Assembly: GCA_966211965.1 (NCBI GenBank)
Contig: CBIHON010000028.1
Coordinates: forward strand, 1-64,000
Length of the DNA: 64,000 nt
DNA from: CBIHON01 sp966211965
GTDB lineage: Bacteria > Pseudomonadota > Gammaproteobacteria > Burkholderiales > Burkholderiaceae_D
Direction of reading: 5' to 3'
Shown here: positions 44,141-53,442 of the stretch, piece after piece
Layout of the letters: every line of letters starts with the position of its first letter
Position numbering within the stretch: the first letter of the stretch is position 1
The notes under the pieces: model-generated
What the model saw: only the letters and a program-made list of their open reading frames with translations
What the model was told of the DNA's origin: nothing
The model's database searches: none
Position numbers and translations under genes: made by a program

Positions 44141-45094
44141 GTGAGAGGCTCCGTCTTCGCAAGTCTCCTGATCTGCATGTTGGCGGCCTGTAGCCAGCCG
44201 GGCAGTTCTGCATGGCCGGGTTATGTCGAAGCCGAATACACGCGTGTGGCGTCGCCGATAAGCGGGCGCCTGATAGCCTTGCCGGTTGTGCGTGGCGCCG
44301 GCGTGGCGCCGGGCCAGGCCTTGTTTGTGCTCGATAAGGAAAGCGAGCAGGCCAGCGTCGACGAGGCGAGGGCAAGACTCAAGCGCAGCGAGGCGCAGGC
44401 GCGTGATCTCGACAAGGGAAAGCGGGCCGACGAAATCGCGGTCGTCCTGGCGCAACTGGAAGCGGCGCGCACATCCGCACGCCAGAGTGAGGACGAACTG
44501 AAACGGCAGCACGCGCTGGCTCGGTCCGGCTTCATCAGCGGCGCCAGCCTGGAAGCGCTGGAGTCCCAGGCCAGGCGCGACAAAGCGCGTGTCGCCGAGC
44601 TGGATGCGCAATTGCGCGTGGCACGCCTGGCCGCACGCGAAGATGCCCGGCTTGCTGCCCGCGCGGACATCGACGCAGGGCGCGCCGAGCTTGATCAAGC
44701 CAAGTGGCGGCTGGAACAAAAGACCATTTCCGCAAGCTCTGCCGCGCGTGTCGAAGACACGCTCTACCGGGTCGGCGAATGGGTGCCGGCCGGCAGTCCG
44801 GTAGTGAGCCTGTTGACGCCTGAAGCAATCAAGATCCGTTTCTTCGTTCCGCAAACCGTCTTGGCAGCAATTCATGTCGGCAGCGGGCTGCGCGTTGTCT
44901 GCGACGGTTGCGGCCAGCCGGTTGCAGCCGAAGTCAGTTTCATCTCGAACGCCGCCGAATTCACGCCGCCGGTGTTGTACAGCAAGGAGCAACGCAGCAA
45001 ATTGGTGTACTTGGTTGAAGCCCGGGTTCGGCCGGCGGATGCGGTGCGCTTGCATCCCGGCCAGCCGGTCGATATCGAGCCGGCAGCCAAGTAG
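44141..45094 (+). CDS. HlyD/YbhG-type membrane fusion lipoprotein
   Basis: Periplasmic adaptor of an exporter, 317 residues. Signal with lipobox LLICMLAAC near 16; then GYVEAEYTRVASPISGRL, lipoyl half-domains flanking a long coiled coil rich in Ala/Arg/Glu (~65-200), and a beta-barrel with IRFFVPQTVLAAIHVG. Start is GTG at 44141 with GAGGTGG upstream. First gene of a three-gene set with an ABC ATPase and an ABC-2 permease, resembling E. coli ybhGFSR; no TolC-like outer channel gene is present. Confidence 0.85.
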   Translation: MRGSVFASLLICMLAACSQPGSSAWPGYVEAEYTRVASPISGRLIALPVVRGAGVAPGQALFVLDKESEQASVDEARARLKRSEAQARDLDKGKRADEIAVVLAQLEAARTSARQSEDELKRQHALARSGFISGASLEALESQARRDKARVAELDAQLRVARLAAREDARLAARADIDAGRAELDQAKWRLEQKTISASSAARVEDTLYRVGEWVPAGSPVVSLLTPEAIKIRFFVPQTVLAAIHVGSGLRVVCDGCGQPVAAEVSFISNAAEFTPPVLYSKEQRSKLVYLVEARVRPADAVRLHPGQPVDIEPAAK

Positions 45095-45107
45095 CCGGGA
45101 CCGCACC

Positions 45108-46055
45108 ATGACAAATGATGCGCCGGTAATCGAAGTCAGCAATCTATCCAAGCGCTACGGCGGCAAGACGGTGGTCGATAGCTTGACGATGCAGGTGCGG
45201 CGCGGCGAGATCTTCGGTTTTCTGGGGCCCAACGGCAGCGGCAAAACCACCTCGATCCGGCTCATGTGCGGCTTGCTGACGCCTGACGGCGGGGAAGGGC
45301 GGACGCTCGGCTACGACGTGGTGCGCGAGGCCGCGGCGATCAAGCGCGAGGTCGGCTACATGACGCAGAAATTCGGTCTGTATGAAGACTTGAGCGTGCG
45401 CGAGAACCTCGACTTCGTCGCTCGCGTCTATGGTCTCGGCCGCCGTCGCCAGCGGGTCGATGCAGCGCTCGAACAGCTGGGGTTGAGCGCGCGCCGTGAT
45501 CAGCTTGCGGGCAGCCTGTCGGGCGGTTGGAAGCAGCGCCTCGCGCTATGCGCCTGCATTTTGCATGAGCCGCAATTGCTGCTGCTGGACGAACCGACTG
45601 CCGGTGTTGATCCGAAGGCGCGGCGCGATTTCTGGGAAGAGATACATGGACTTGCAGCGCAAGGCATCACGGTACTGGTCTCAACCCATTACATGGATGA
45701 AGCGGAGCGCTGCACCCGCCTCGGCTATATCGCGGAGGGGCGCCTGCTGGCCAACGGCAAGCCGGATGAATTGATCGCCGGCAGCGGTTTGACGACTTGG
45801 CTCGTCAGCAGTGCGGAACTGTCCGAATTGGCCGAACGCATCAAGTCTATTGCGCCGGATGCGATCGTGACGCGCTTCGGCAATGAACTGCACGTCAGCG
45901 CCGATGACACGGCGCAATTCGATGCTGCCATTGCGCCCCTGCGGGCGGAAAGTGGCGCGATCTGGCGCCGCCCCGCCGCGCCCCCCTTGGAAGACGTTTT
46001 CATCAAGCTGATGCGGCAAGCCGCCGCGGCACCCGGAGGCGCCGGTGGCCAATAA
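45108..46055 (+). CDS. ABC exporter ATP-binding protein (YbhF/CcmA type)
   Basis: 315 residues with one nucleotide-binding domain: Walker A GPNGSGKTT near 42, signature LSGGWKQRLALCACI, Walker B LLLLDEPTAGVDP and switch His in STHYMDEAE. E. coli YbhF has two such domains; this protein has one. The signature LSGGW is common in drug exporters of this type. The ATG at 45108 follows the HlyD stop by 13 bases. The permease gene overlaps its 3' end. Confidence 0.9.
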   Translation: MTNDAPVIEVSNLSKRYGGKTVVDSLTMQVRRGEIFGFLGPNGSGKTTSIRLMCGLLTPDGGEGRTLGYDVVREAAAIKREVGYMTQKFGLYEDLSVRENLDFVARVYGLGRRRQRVDAALEQLGLSARRDQLAGSLSGGWKQRLALCACILHEPQLLLLDEPTAGVDPKARRDFWEEIHGLAAQGITVLVSTHYMDEAERCTRLGYIAEGRLLANGKPDELIAGSGLTTWLVSSAELSELAERIKSIAPDAIVTRFGNELHVSADDTAQFDAAIAPLRAESGAIWRRPAAPPLEDVFIKLMRQAAAAPGGAGGQ

Positions 46056-47181
46056 ATTCAGCTGGCGGCGGCTGCTTGCCGTGATGCTCAAGGAGTTCAT
46101 CCAACTGCGGCGCGACCGTCTGACATTCGCGATGATGGTCGGCATTCCGATCATTCAGCTCGCACTGTTCGGCTTTGCCATCAACAGCGACCCCAAGCAT
46201 TTGCCGACTGCGGTGGTGGCGCACGACCAAGGCGTGTTCACCCGCAGCCTGCTGGCCGGCCTCGCCAACACCGGTTACTTCACTATCGTCAATGCGAATG
46301 CGTCCGAGGGCGAGGCGGACCGCATGCTGACGCTGGGCGAGGTGCAATTCGTGGTGACCATCCCTGCCGATTTTTCGCACACTCTAATGCGTGGCGAAAG
46401 ACCTTCGATGCTGGTTGAAGCCGACGCGACCGATCCGGCCGCCACCGGCAACGCGATCGCCGCGCTGCAGCAGTTGACGGCGACGGTATTGCAGCACGAT
46501 CTGCAGGGCGCACTGGCTCCGCTTGCTGCCGGCAGCCCGCCGTTTGAAGTCATGCTGCAACGGCGCTACAACCCCGAAGGCATTACCCAGTACAACATCG
46601 TGCCCGGCCTGATGGGCGTGATCCTGACCATGACCATGATCATGATGACCGCGCTCGGCGTGACGCGGGAGATCGAACGCGGCACCATGGAGAATTTGCT
46701 GGCGACGCCGGTGCGTCCGCTGGAAGTCATGCTCGGAAAAATCGCGCCCTACGTCGCGATCGGCTATGTCCAGGTAGCGGTGATTTTGTCGGCGGCGAAA
46801 TGGATTTTCGGCGTGCCTTTCGTCGGCAGCTTGTCCTTGCTGCTGCTCGCCATCCTGGTGTTCATCGCCGCCAATCTGGCGGTTGGCGCCACCATCTCCA
46901 GCGCCGCGCGCAACCAGACGCAGGCGATGCAGCTCACCTTTTTCTTTTTCCTGCCCTCGTTGCTGTTGTCGGGCTTCATGTTCCCGTTTCGCGGCATGCC
47001 GCAATGGGCGCAAACCATAGGGCAGGCATTGCCGCTCACGCATTTCCTGCGGCTGGTGCGCGGCATCATGTTGAAGGGGAATACCTTGGCCGAGACATGG
47101 CCGAATCTTTGGCCGCTGCTTTTGTTTATCGCAATCGCGCTGGCAATCGGCTTGGTGTTTTTCCGTACCACGCTTGACTGA
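46045..47181 (+). CDS. ABC-2 type permease (YbhS/YbhR-like)
   Basis: 378 residues. One N-terminal helix (LTFAMMVGIPIIQLALFGFAI), a large periplasmic domain (~45-170), then five helices in the ABC2_membrane pattern, with GTMENLLATPVRPLEVMLGK and the conserved LTHFLRLVRGIMLKG near the end. GTG start with GGAGG upstream, overlapping the ATPase gene by 11 bases. Only one permease is encoded, so it probably works as a homodimer. Substrate unknown; relatives export cationic drugs or lipids. Confidence 0.88.
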   Translation: MANKFSWRRLLAVMLKEFIQLRRDRLTFAMMVGIPIIQLALFGFAINSDPKHLPTAVVAHDQGVFTRSLLAGLANTGYFTIVNANASEGEADRMLTLGEVQFVVTIPADFSHTLMRGERPSMLVEADATDPAATGNAIAALQQLTATVLQHDLQGALAPLAAGSPPFEVMLQRRYNPEGITQYNIVPGLMGVILTMTMIMMTALGVTREIERGTMENLLATPVRPLEVMLGKIAPYVAIGYVQVAVILSAAKWIFGVPFVGSLSLLLLAILVFIAANLAVGATISSAARNQTQAMQLTFFFFLPSLLLSGFMFPFRGMPQWAQTIGQALPLTHFLRLVRGIMLKGNTLAETWPNLWPLLLFIAIALAIGLVFFRTTLD

Positions 47182-47402
47182 AAAGCCGGGGACAAAACGT
47201 AGCGAGCGGCCCAAAAGAGACCTGCCTGCCCGGCAGCGTCGGACTGCATGGATATTGAAAGCGGGCGATAATCCCTGTAATATCCGTCTGTTATCGGTAT
47301 GGAAGTTTTCCATACTGGTCACAGGAGCAGCAAGCCGATTCAAGTTCTGACATTTTCAATCGTCACTTCGCCAATCTGCATATTTTTACTTCTCTCCACA
47401 AC

Positions 47403-47479
<77 letters not shown>

Positions 47480-47492
47480 TAGCTTCCGAGCC

Positions 47493-47539
47493 TTTTGCGC
47501 AAGGAAAAATTCCAATCGCTTTCATTCGATTGCGCAAAA
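47493..47539 (+). other. Inverted repeat after tRNA-Arg
   Basis: TTTTGCGCAA (47493-47502) and TTGCGCAAAA (47530-47539) are exact complements around 27 bases, with an alternative inner pairing CAATCG/CGATTG. It could terminate the tRNA transcript or be an operator. tRNA 3' ends are also common integration sites, but no integrase or second CCA-side repeat is seen here. Confidence 0.4.
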
Positions 47540-47651
47540 TATCTGCCCTCTTCAGCTTGCGAAAGATCTTCGCTTTAATTGATGTAGATCAGTCGTTCCG
47601 GTGTCGGGATTGCTAGGCTTTGCAAGCATCTCAATGAAAAGGAGTCCCGGA

Positions 47652-48110
47652 ATGAGGCGCAGAATATCTAATCGCTTTGCAGTAATTTTTTTTGGCGTCA
47701 TCCTTACCGGATGTGCAGTGCCGCCCACGCAGGAGCAGACCGGCGGCGTAATTGGGGGCATCCTGGGCGGTGCGCTGGGGTCGCAAGTGGGCAGCGGAAG
47801 CGGCAGGACCGCCGCGACGATTGTGGGCGCGCTGGTGGGTTCGGCAGTGGGCGGCGCGGTGGGGCGTTCGATGGATGACGGTGATCGTATGAGAATCGCC
47901 CATTCGCTGGAGACTGCCCCTACCGGCGTATCATCGCATTGGCGCAATCCGGACACGGGCAATCAGTACACGGTGGTACCCAAGCGGACCTATGATGTGG
48001 CAGGTGCGCCATGCCGCGAGTTCATGGTCGATGGCATAGTCGGCGGACGTACCGAAACCATCTATGGCACTGCCTGCCGTCAGTCGGACGGCAGTTGGCG
48101 TACGCAGTAG
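47652..48110 (+). CDS. Glycine-zipper outer-membrane lipoprotein
   Basis: 152 residues. Signal with lipobox VILTGC near 20, then a glycine-zipper 2TM region (GGVIGGILGGALGSQVGSGS and GALVGSAVGGAVGRSM) as in 17-kDa surface antigen/SlyB-type proteins, and a C-terminal domain with two Cys (APCREF, GTACRQ) ending in SDGSWRTQ. AAGGAG precedes the ATG at 47652. Likely structural envelope role. Confidence 0.82.
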   Translation: MRRRISNRFAVIFFGVILTGCAVPPTQEQTGGVIGGILGGALGSQVGSGSGRTAATIVGALVGSAVGGAVGRSMDDGDRMRIAHSLETAPTGVSSHWRNPDTGNQYTVVPKRTYDVAGAPCREFMVDGIVGGRTETIYGTACRQSDGSWRTQ

Positions 48111-48172
48111 TGCCACGATTGCTTGCCCCCCTTGATGGCCGCCCGGTTCGCCATTCGTCCGCTCTCCTTGAA

Positions 48173-49321
48173 ATGAAAATACACGCCAGGCAATTCTTCT
48201 GCATGCTGCTTTTCGCGCTGGCGGCATGCTGGACAAGCGCGCAAACTTCACGGGACAAGCAATCGGTCGAGCGCGATCTCGGTGCCGATCACTTTGCTGC
48301 AGGTGGGCGCGTCACGCTCACGCGGCCGGTCACCGGCGACTTGATCGCGGCCGGCGGCAACGTCGACGTGGATGGCCCGGTCAATGGCGATGCGGTGGTG
48401 GCAGGCGGCAACGTACGCTTCGCTGCGGACGTTGGCCAGTCCGTCTATGCGACCGGCGGCCAGTTGCGTATAGACGGCAAGGTTGGCCGCAACATGCGCA
48501 TCGCCGGTGGCCAGGTGTACCTCGGACCGCAGGCGCAAGTCGGCGGGAATATCAGCGTCGGCGGCGGCCAGGTGGATATCGACGGCGGTGTAAAGGGTTA
48601 TCTCCAAGCCGGCGGAGGACGGGTCACCATCAACGGTGCAGTCGACGGCGACGTCCTCGCCAACGCGGGCGTTATCGAGCTTGGTCCCAAAACACGCATA
48701 GGCGGCAAGCTGCGCTACACCAGCGATCAGGAATTGAAACGCGATGCGGCAGCCGTGGTGCAAGGCGGGATCGAGCGCATTGCGGGAAGCGAAACGAAGG
48801 CGCTTTATGGCAAGGCCACGTACGGTATCGGGAGTGCGGTTGGGTGGATCTGGAGCGCCGGCCTGATGGTGCTGGCCGCAGCCATGATGGCGGTTTTTCC
48901 GGGGTTTTATGCGCGTGTTTCGGAATCCATCCAGACGCGTTTCGGCATGAGCGTGCTGGTCGGTTTCGTCGCCTTGGTATGTGTGCCGGTGGCCGTCATC
49001 ATTTTGCTGAGTACGGTGATCGGCATCCCGCTGGGATTGCTTGTCATGGGCGCTTATTTCGTGCTGCTGTTGCTGGGCTATGTGTCTGCCGGCATCGGTC
49101 TGGGCGATTGGAGCCTGCGACGCTTTCGAACTGCACAAGCGGATCGGATCGGCTGGCGCATCGGTGCTGCGGCATTGGCAATTTTCGCCATCGCCCTGCT
49201 AGGGCGGATTCCCTGGATCGGCGGTTTGGCAACCCTGCTTGCTTTGCTGGCGGGCTTGGGAGCGCTGGCGTTGCAGGGGTGGCGTTTTACGGACCGGGGT
49301 ACCGGCAGCCAGCCAGGTTGA
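48173..49321 (+). CDS. Exported bactofilin-like repeat protein with membrane C-terminus
   Basis: 382 residues. Signal peptide (FFCMLLFALAACWTSAQ; a Cys near the cleavage site may make it a lipoprotein). Residues ~45-185 are about seven repeats of 18-20 residues of the kind VDVDGPVNGDAVVAGGNV, a right-handed beta-helix pattern as in polymer-forming bactofilins. The rest holds about five hydrophobic helices (VGWIWSAGLMVLAAAMMAVF onward). Bactofilins are usually cytoplasmic; this one is predicted to have the repeats outside the cytoplasm. Function unknown. Confidence 0.72.
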   Translation: MKIHARQFFCMLLFALAACWTSAQTSRDKQSVERDLGADHFAAGGRVTLTRPVTGDLIAAGGNVDVDGPVNGDAVVAGGNVRFAADVGQSVYATGGQLRIDGKVGRNMRIAGGQVYLGPQAQVGGNISVGGGQVDIDGGVKGYLQAGGGRVTINGAVDGDVLANAGVIELGPKTRIGGKLRYTSDQELKRDAAAVVQGGIERIAGSETKALYGKATYGIGSAVGWIWSAGLMVLAAAMMAVFPGFYARVSESIQTRFGMSVLVGFVALVCVPVAVIILLSTVIGIPLGLLVMGAYFVLLLLGYVSAGIGLGDWSLRRFRTAQADRIGWRIGAAALAIFAIALLGRIPWIGGLATLLALLAGLGALALQGWRFTDRGTGSQPG

Positions 49322-49463
49322 AGTGCAGGTATATGCCGTGTCGATCGGCGGCGAGCGCAAGGGAGGTTTCCCAAGCCTGGGATATTCGCCGTACCGCACG
49401 TACGCTTGCGCTTCCCGGCCCGACCTTCCTTGCACGCAGAATCAAACCACTCCTGCTTTATTT

Positions 49464-49814
49464 CTATTCGCATTCCGCCACGATAACCTCGCAGCTATTG
49501 CGGCCGCACATTTCGAGCGCTTTTTTTGTTGCCACCGCTTTGGTCGAGCCATACCCATAGCCATAATATTTCTTCGACGAGGCATAAGCGCCGCAAGTTT
49601 CGAACCAGACGACAACCTTGCAATTCTCGCCATGTTCCTTGCAATATTTCAGGGCTTTTCTTTTCGCCGCTTCCTTGTCGTCCTCGCCAGTGGCAAAGCC
49701 GTAAGCAGGATCTGTCTCGCCCATTTGATCATCCACGGCGATTGCACCATACGCGAAGGCGCTGGCTGGAGCCAGCAAGTTGAGGGCGAATAGAAAGCCG
49801 ATGGTTTTTTTCAT
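49464..49814 (-). CDS. Secreted DUF4189 protein
   Basis: 116 residues with a clean signal peptide (KKTIGFLFALNLLAPASAFA). The mature part matches the DUF4189 layout: YGAIAVDD, AAKRKALKYC, CKVVVWFETCGAYA, GYGYGSTKAVATKKALEMCG and CEVIVAEC, with six Cys able to form disulphides. GGGAG lies eight bases before the ATG at 49814; a long upstream extension is not supported. Role unknown. Confidence 0.78.
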   Translation of the reverse strand: MKKTIGFLFALNLLAPASAFAYGAIAVDDQMGETDPAYGFATGEDDKEAAKRKALKYCKEHGENCKVVVWFETCGAYASSKKYYGYGYGSTKAVATKKALEMCGRNSCEVIVAECE

Positions 49815-50019
49815 GATGACTCCCTGCAAAAGTAGCGGTTGGGTTGAAATGGTCTGGGGCGCATTTGATTTGTGTCGGACTTTTTGATATGCGAACCCGA
49901 ATCCAGTGTACGCGCGGCGCAGTTTTGCCGTCAAATTAATCGTGCTGTGAGGCAACGAAAAGACAACAGCGATATTCGACTTTTTGATGCTGCATCGGAA
50001 AGTCCTGCTGCACAGGGAA

Positions 50020-50862
50020 TCAGAGCGCCGTGCGCAGTGCAAACAGCTCGGGAAACAAGACGACGTCGAGCATTTTCTTGAGGTAGCTGACCCCCGCCGT
50101 GCCGCCGGTTCCAGTCTTGAAGCCGATGATGCGCTCCACTGTCGTCACATGCCGAAAGCGCCAAAAGCGAAATGCCGTTTCCAGATCGACCAGCTTTTCC
50201 GCCAGCTCATATAGCGCCCAATGCCGGGAAGGGTCTTGATACACCGCGAGCCAAGCTGCTTTCACCGATTCGTTGGGGCTGGTCGGCAAGGTCCGGTCGG
50301 CCTGCAGGCGTTCTGCGTCGATGCTGAATCCGGTGTCGGCCAGCAGCTTGATCGCTTCATCGTAAATCGAAGGCGAGCGCAGTGCGCTGTCGAGGCGAGC
50401 ATGAGTTTCCGGTGTAGTGCTGTGGACATGGAGCAGCGCGGCGTTCTTATTTCCCAGGATGAATTCGATTTCACGGTATTGATAGGACTGAAAGCCCGAA
50501 GAGTTGCCGAGATACGGCCTGATCGCACTGTACTCAGGCGGCGTCATGGTGGCCAGCACATCCCATGCATGCACCAGTTGGTCCATGATGCGCGCCACCC
50601 GTGCCAGCATCTTGAAGGCCGGCGGCAAGTCTGCGTTGTGCATGTGGGCGCGCACCGCATGCAGTTCGTGCAGCATCAGCTTCATCCACAATTCGCTGGT
50701 CTGATGCTGCACGATGAACAGCATCTCATTATGGTTCGGCGAACGCGGATGCTGGGCCGAGAGAATCCGGTCCAGCGCCAGGTAATCGCCATAGCTCATG
50801 GACTGGCTGAAATCCATTTGCGCGCCATGCCATGCGGCCGGGCATTTTTTTTCTGTTTCCAT
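50020..50862 (-). CDS. kynA: Tryptophan 2,3-dioxygenase
   Basis: Heme enzyme that opens the indole ring of tryptophan to N-formylkynurenine. 280 residues, typical length. Substrate motif FIVQHQTSELWMKLMLHEL near 49, GSSGFQSYQYREIEF-like NSSGFQSYQYREIEF near 119, axial-His region FRFWRFRHVTTVERIIGFK near 230 and GTGGTAGVSYLKK. AAGGAG precedes the ATG. Last gene of kynB-kynU-kynA. Confidence 0.95.
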   Translation of the reverse strand: METEKKCPAAWHGAQMDFSQSMSYGDYLALDRILSAQHPRSPNHNEMLFIVQHQTSELWMKLMLHELHAVRAHMHNADLPPAFKMLARVARIMDQLVHAWDVLATMTPPEYSAIRPYLGNSSGFQSYQYREIEFILGNKNAALLHVHSTTPETHARLDSALRSPSIYDEAIKLLADTGFSIDAERLQADRTLPTSPNESVKAAWLAVYQDPSRHWALYELAEKLVDLETAFRFWRFRHVTTVERIIGFKTGTGGTAGVSYLKKMLDVVLFPELFALRTAL

Positions 50863-50875
50863 TGCAGCGTCTCCT

Positions 50876-52126
50876 TCAGGTCACGGCGTCGCGTTGTCCG
50901 CTGACGTCATATTTTTTTTCATCGAGAATATCGCGCAGTACTTCGACCGCATCCCAGACATCGACAAAGCGCGTGTAGAGCGGCGTGAAGCCGAAGCGCA
51001 TGATCGCCGGCTCTCGATAGTCGCCGATCACGCCGTGCGCGATCAAGGCCTGCATCACAGCATATCCGTGCGGATGCGCGAAGCTGACTTGGCTGCCGCG
51101 TTGCGCATGTTCGCGCGGCGTTGCCAGCTGCAGCGGATGATGGCCGCAGCGCGCTTCGACCAAGGCGATGAATAAATCAGTCAGTGCCAGCGATTTGGCG
51201 CGTATCGTCTCCATGTCGGTCTGCGCGTGGATATCCAGGCCGCATTCCGCGAGCGCCAGCGAGACGATGGGTTGGGTGCCGCATAGCGCGCGCCGGATGC
51301 CAGCCGTCGGTTCGAAGGCCGCCTCCATTGCGAACGGTGCGGCATGTCCCCACCAGCCCGACAAAGGGTGAGCGAATGCGGCTTGATGGCGCGGGGCGAT
51401 CCAGATGAAGGCGGGTGCGCCGGGACCGCCGTTGAGGTATTTGTACGTGCAGCCGACCGCGAAGTCGGCTTTTGCCCGATGCAGGTCGACCGGCAGCGCG
51501 CCGGCCGAATGCGCCAGGTCCCAGATCGCCAGCGCGCCTTGGGCGTGGGTATGGGCGGTGAGAGCCTGCATGTCGTGCAGATGGCCGCTGCGATAGTTCA
51601 CATGAGTCAGCATCACAACCGCAGTTTGCGCATCGATGGCGGCCGTCAATTCATCCGGCGAATCGACCAGGCGTACGCTGTAACCGCGATCGAGCCAAGC
51701 GGTCAGGCCTTGCGCGATATACAGGTCGGTCGGGAAATTGCCGCGCTCGCTGACGATGATTTTGCGCTGTGCGCCCTGCGGATCGGCGGCCTGGATCTGC
51801 AGCGCGGCAGCCAAGGCCTTGAACAAATTGATCGACGTCGAATCGGTAATGACGATTTCGCCTCCGGCTGCCCCGACCAAGGGCGCCAGTTTGTCACCCA
51901 GACGCGAAGGCAGGTCGAACCAGCCGGCCTTGTTCCAGCTTCGGATCAGGTCGTGTCCCCATTCCTGCGCAATCACCGTTTGCGCCCGTGCGGCCGCCGC
52001 TTTGGGACACGCGCCGAGCGAATTTCCGTCGAGGTAAATCACGCCTTCCGGCAAGTCGAATTGCGCGCGCAGGGGCGCAAGACAGTCGTCGGCGTCGCGC
52101 GCCAGGCAAGTGTCGCGGTTGGTCAT
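50876..52126 (-). CDS. kynU: Kynureninase
   Basis: PLP enzyme that splits kynurenine into anthranilate and alanine. 416 residues. PLP lysine in GCTYKYLNGGPGAPAFI near 237, DLAHSAGALPVDLH near 210, and LDGNSLGACPKAA near the N-terminus. Its ATG overlaps the kynB stop by four bases, and kynA follows 13 bases after its stop, so the three form an operon producing anthranilate. Confidence 0.95.
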   Translation of the reverse strand: MTNRDTCLARDADDCLAPLRAQFDLPEGVIYLDGNSLGACPKAAAARAQTVIAQEWGHDLIRSWNKAGWFDLPSRLGDKLAPLVGAAGGEIVITDSTSINLFKALAAALQIQAADPQGAQRKIIVSERGNFPTDLYIAQGLTAWLDRGYSVRLVDSPDELTAAIDAQTAVVMLTHVNYRSGHLHDMQALTAHTHAQGALAIWDLAHSAGALPVDLHRAKADFAVGCTYKYLNGGPGAPAFIWIAPRHQAAFAHPLSGWWGHAAPFAMEAAFEPTAGIRRALCGTQPIVSLALAECGLDIHAQTDMETIRAKSLALTDLFIALVEARCGHHPLQLATPREHAQRGSQVSFAHPHGYAVMQALIAHGVIGDYREPAIMRFGFTPLYTRFVDVWDAVEVLRDILDEKKYDVSGQRDAVT

Positions 52127-52773
52127 GGGGTAATCCTCAGGCTACGTAAGATTGCGCGCACCGGACTGGCGTCCATGCCGCCCAGTTTCAAGGGCAGGGC
52201 GATCAATTCGTAGTCGCCCTGCGCAACTGCATCGAGCACGATGCCTTCGAGGATGGCCATCCGGTACCCACGGACGGCATGATGCGCATCCAGGGTCTTG
52301 GAATCTTGCGGGTCCAGAGAGGGTGTGTCGATACCGATCAATTTCACGCCATGCCGCGCCAGCAATGCAATGGCGGCGGGCGCCACGGTGCTGAAGCCGG
52401 CATCCCATCCGGTCTGCGGCGCACACGTATAGGTGCGCAACAAGACGCGTGGCGGAAGCGCGTCAAGCGCATCAGCGATGTGGTGCGGCTCGACCACGCC
52501 TGCGCCGATGCAGTGGATTACCCGGCACGGGCCGAGATAGGGATCGAGCGCCACCGCATCGATCGCCAAGCCTTGTGCATCGTAATGCGACGGCGCGTCG
52601 CAATGCGCGCCGGTATGGGTCGACATCGTCATACGGCTGACCTTGACTGGACAGCCATCTGCGATTTCCCAGGTGGTGGAGGAACTGAAGCAGGTATCAC
52701 CCGGCCATACCGGCAGGTCTGGGGATACCACCGGGCTGATGTCCCAGAGCGTTTGTGGCAGCACCATCGTCAT
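52123..52773 (-). CDS. kynB: Kynurenine formamidase
   Basis: Metal-dependent hydrolase of the cyclase family that deformylates N-formylkynurenine. 216 residues; metal-binding HTGAHCDAPSHY near 53 and ID-TPSLDPQD near 150 (GIDTPSLDPQDSKTLDAHH). ATG ACG ATG at the start leaves two choices; AAAGG lies just upstream. First gene of the kyn operon and divergent from an Lrp-type regulator. Confidence 0.94.
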   Translation of the reverse strand: MTMVLPQTLWDISPVVSPDLPVWPGDTCFSSSTTWEIADGCPVKVSRMTMSTHTGAHCDAPSHYDAQGLAIDAVALDPYLGPCRVIHCIGAGVVEPHHIADALDALPPRVLLRTYTCAPQTGWDAGFSTVAPAAIALLARHGVKLIGIDTPSLDPQDSKTLDAHHAVRGYRMAILEGIVLDAVAQGDYELIALPLKLGGMDASPVRAILRSLRITP

Positions 52774-52860
52774 CCTTTGAAAAGGTCTTTATGGCGTAAA
52801 TTTTATGCCGGATGGTCTGAATTTTTATTGCAAATTTGTGCGTGAATTGTTTGAAAAATA

Positions 52861-52879
52861 GAATATATTTAAATTATTC
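52861..52879. promoter_or_regulatory. Possible Lrp-type operator between kynB and its regulator
   Basis: A 19-bp near-palindromic AT-rich site, GAATA-TATTTAAAT-TATTC, in the 132-bp divergent region. Lrp-family proteins bind such degenerate sites. Supports shared control of kynBUA and the regulator but is not proof. Confidence 0.4.
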
Positions 52880-52905
52880 TTCATGATTTTGGATGGAAAT
52901 TCGAT

Positions 52906-53382
52906 ATGCAGCTCGACCCTACCGATCTCAAGATCCTGGACTGCCTGCAGCAGGACGGGCGCATCAGCAATCTTGATCTGTCGGAGAAGGTATTCCTGTC
53001 GCCTTCGTCTTGTCTGCGGCGGGTGCGGATGCTGGAAGAAAGCGGCATGATCAGCCGTTATGGCGCGGTGCTCGATCCGGCGGTGGCAGGTTTGGAGGTT
53101 GACGCCTTCGTGCAGGTGAGCATGCGCCGTGACGTGGAGGATTGGCATGAAAACTTCAAGGCGGAACTGGAAAGCTGGCCCGAGGTGGTCGGCTCCTACA
53201 TCATCACCGGCGAAGCGAATTACCTGCTTCGGGTTCGGGCGCGCAGCCTGAAACACTATTCGGCCTTTGTGCTGGAAAAGCTATACAAAGCCAGAGGCGT
53301 GCTCGATATACGTTCGAATATCGTGCTGCAGACGATCAAGGATACGCATGTGATTGCGCCGGAATTACTATCTATGCCATAG
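52906..53382 (+). CDS. kynR: Lrp/AsnC regulator, probable KynR
   Basis: 158 residues: N-terminal helix-turn-helix (LDPTDLKILDCLQQDGRISN, LSEKVFLSPSSCLRRVRMLEE) and C-terminal RAM ligand domain (VDAFVQVSMRRD, VVGSYIITGEANYLLRVRA). In Pseudomonas and Burkholderia an Lrp protein divergent from the kyn genes (KynR) activates them in response to kynurenine; the identical layout suggests the same function here. Confidence 0.85.
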   Translation: MQLDPTDLKILDCLQQDGRISNLDLSEKVFLSPSSCLRRVRMLEESGMISRYGAVLDPAVAGLEVDAFVQVSMRRDVEDWHENFKAELESWPEVVGSYIITGEANYLLRVRARSLKHYSAFVLEKLYKARGVLDIRSNIVLQTIKDTHVIAPELLSMP

Positions 53383-53442
53383 CGGACCGTCGTTGCTTGA
53401 TTTTCGGGGCGATTGCAGGATGGGCTGCCCCCATCCTACGAA

